A stretch of DNA of 14,157 nt, taken from Planctomycetota bacterium. GTDB taxonomy: Bacteria; Planctomycetota; PLA2; JAEUHO01. How positions within the stretch are numbered: the first letter of the stretch is position 1; each line of letters starts with the position of its first letter. The notes below the pieces were generated by a model. It was not told where the DNA came from and searched no databases. It worked only from the letters and a program-made list of their open reading frames with translations. Where the stretch lies: the NCBI GenBank assembly GCA_026647295.1, contig JAPKHB010000063.1, forward strand, positions 1 through 14,157, given 5' to 3'. A program made the position numbers and the translations under genes. Positions 13,776 through 14,157 of the stretch are shown here, in pieces.

Positions 13776-14157
13776 GTGCGGCTCGGGGCGCGCGGCGGCG
13801 CGGCGCTCTGGCCTGCCGTGGCGCTCGCGCTCGGCTGGCTCCCGGCCGACGCGCCCGCGCTGCGCGCGCTCGACGCGGCGCCGGAGACGGTGAATCGCGC
13901 GCCGTACACGGAGGGGTGGATGATCAAGTTGCAGCCCGCCGATGCTTCGGCGGCCGCCGCGTTGCTGCAGGAGGCCGCGAAGAAGTCCGCGGAGGCCGCG
14001 CAGGCGTTCGCCGGGGGCAAGCTGGAGGCCCCGCAGATCGCCGCCGCCGAGGACGCGTCCTGGCGCGCCGACGAGGCCGACGACCTGCTGGCCAGCGAGC
14101 CGCCCGCGCGTTACCGCGCCATGGGGCTGTTCGATCCCGAACGCAAAGCGTACGTCT
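13776..14157 (+). CDS. Partial gene; product resembles the C-terminal part of glycine-cleavage H protein
   Basis: A plus-strand frame runs to the window edge. Its central part, ALDAAPETVNRAPYTEGWMI then KLQPADAS (13866-13949), closely follows the end of GcvH, where a VN-(D/E)PY--GW(M/I)-K pattern precedes the last helix. The expected lipoyl-lysine segment (ESxK) upstream is absent; in its place is LWPAVALALGWLPADAPALR, which is weakly hydrophobic. Downstream, an Ala-rich helix and RADEADDLLASEPPARYRAM continue beyond the usual GcvH end. The start is unknown: GTG at 13776 or 13818 are options, neither with a ribosome site. It could be a GcvH-derived domain in another protein, or a rearranged 5' end. 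It is divergent from ppx. Confidence 0.45.
   Translation, partial: MRLGARGGAALWPAVALALGWLPADAPALRALDAAPETVNRAPYTEGWMIKLQPADASAAAALLQEAAKKSAEAAQAFAGGKLEAPQIAAAEDASWRADEADDLLASEPPARYRAMGLFDPERKAYV

Overview
The window is about 14.2 kb of very GC-rich bacterial DNA (roughly three quarters G+C by eye, not computed). Several proteins have two cell-envelope hallmarks: lipoprotein signal peptides and long Pro/Ala-rich linkers. GC content, the enlarged Pst permeases, a SpoIIE-type phosphatase and GTG/TTG starts would fit a high-GC Planctomycetota, Myxococcota or related Gram-negative lineage. No marker gene here settles the taxonomy. Because of the composition, almost every reading frame is open over long stretches, so most long ORFs on the opposite strand or in other frames are shadows.

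Layout, left to right. (1) 2-2422, plus: the 3' part of a molybdopterin (DMSO reductase family) oxidoreductase catalytic subunit whose start lies outside the window. (2) 2423-2804: a non-coding region with an array of 11-bp-phased Pho-box-like units and a perfect 13-bp hairpin closed by a GAAA loop. (3) 2805-9511, plus: a high-affinity phosphate ABC transporter in the order pstB-pstS-pstC-pstA. A second Pho-box-like array sits directly before pstS, and two GC hairpins sit between pstS and pstC. PstC (880 aa) and PstA (584 aa) are both much larger than the E. coli forms. Each carries an extra presumed periplasmic domain after its first membrane segment: a beta-propeller-like domain in PstC and a coiled-coil-bearing domain in PstA. 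(4) 9576-10310, plus: a lipoprotein of unknown function with two copies of a 53-residue repeat, possibly expressed with pst. (5) 10319-10660, minus: a small lipoprotein with a heavy-metal-associated (HMA) domain, tail to tail with the previous gene. (6) 10697-10763 and 12041-12073 (plus a diverged copy at 12203-12233): an imperfect-palindrome repeat family around the next gene. (7) 10823-12073, minus: a SpoIIE/RsbU-type serine phosphatase. (8) 12231-13712, minus: an exopolyphosphatase/GppA-family phosphatase. (9) From about 13776 to the right edge, plus: the beginning of a divergent gene whose product contains a stretch like the C-terminal part of glycine-cleavage H protein, without the lipoyl-lysine region.

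How they may work together: phosphate limitation would induce pstBSCA through a PhoB-like regulator, with extra PstS from its own promoter. The Ppx/GppA protein nearby would link phosphate supply to polyphosphate or (p)ppGpp metabolism. phoU, phoB and phoR are not in the window. The small metal-binding lipoprotein and the repeat lipoprotein point to envelope functions that are not yet understood.
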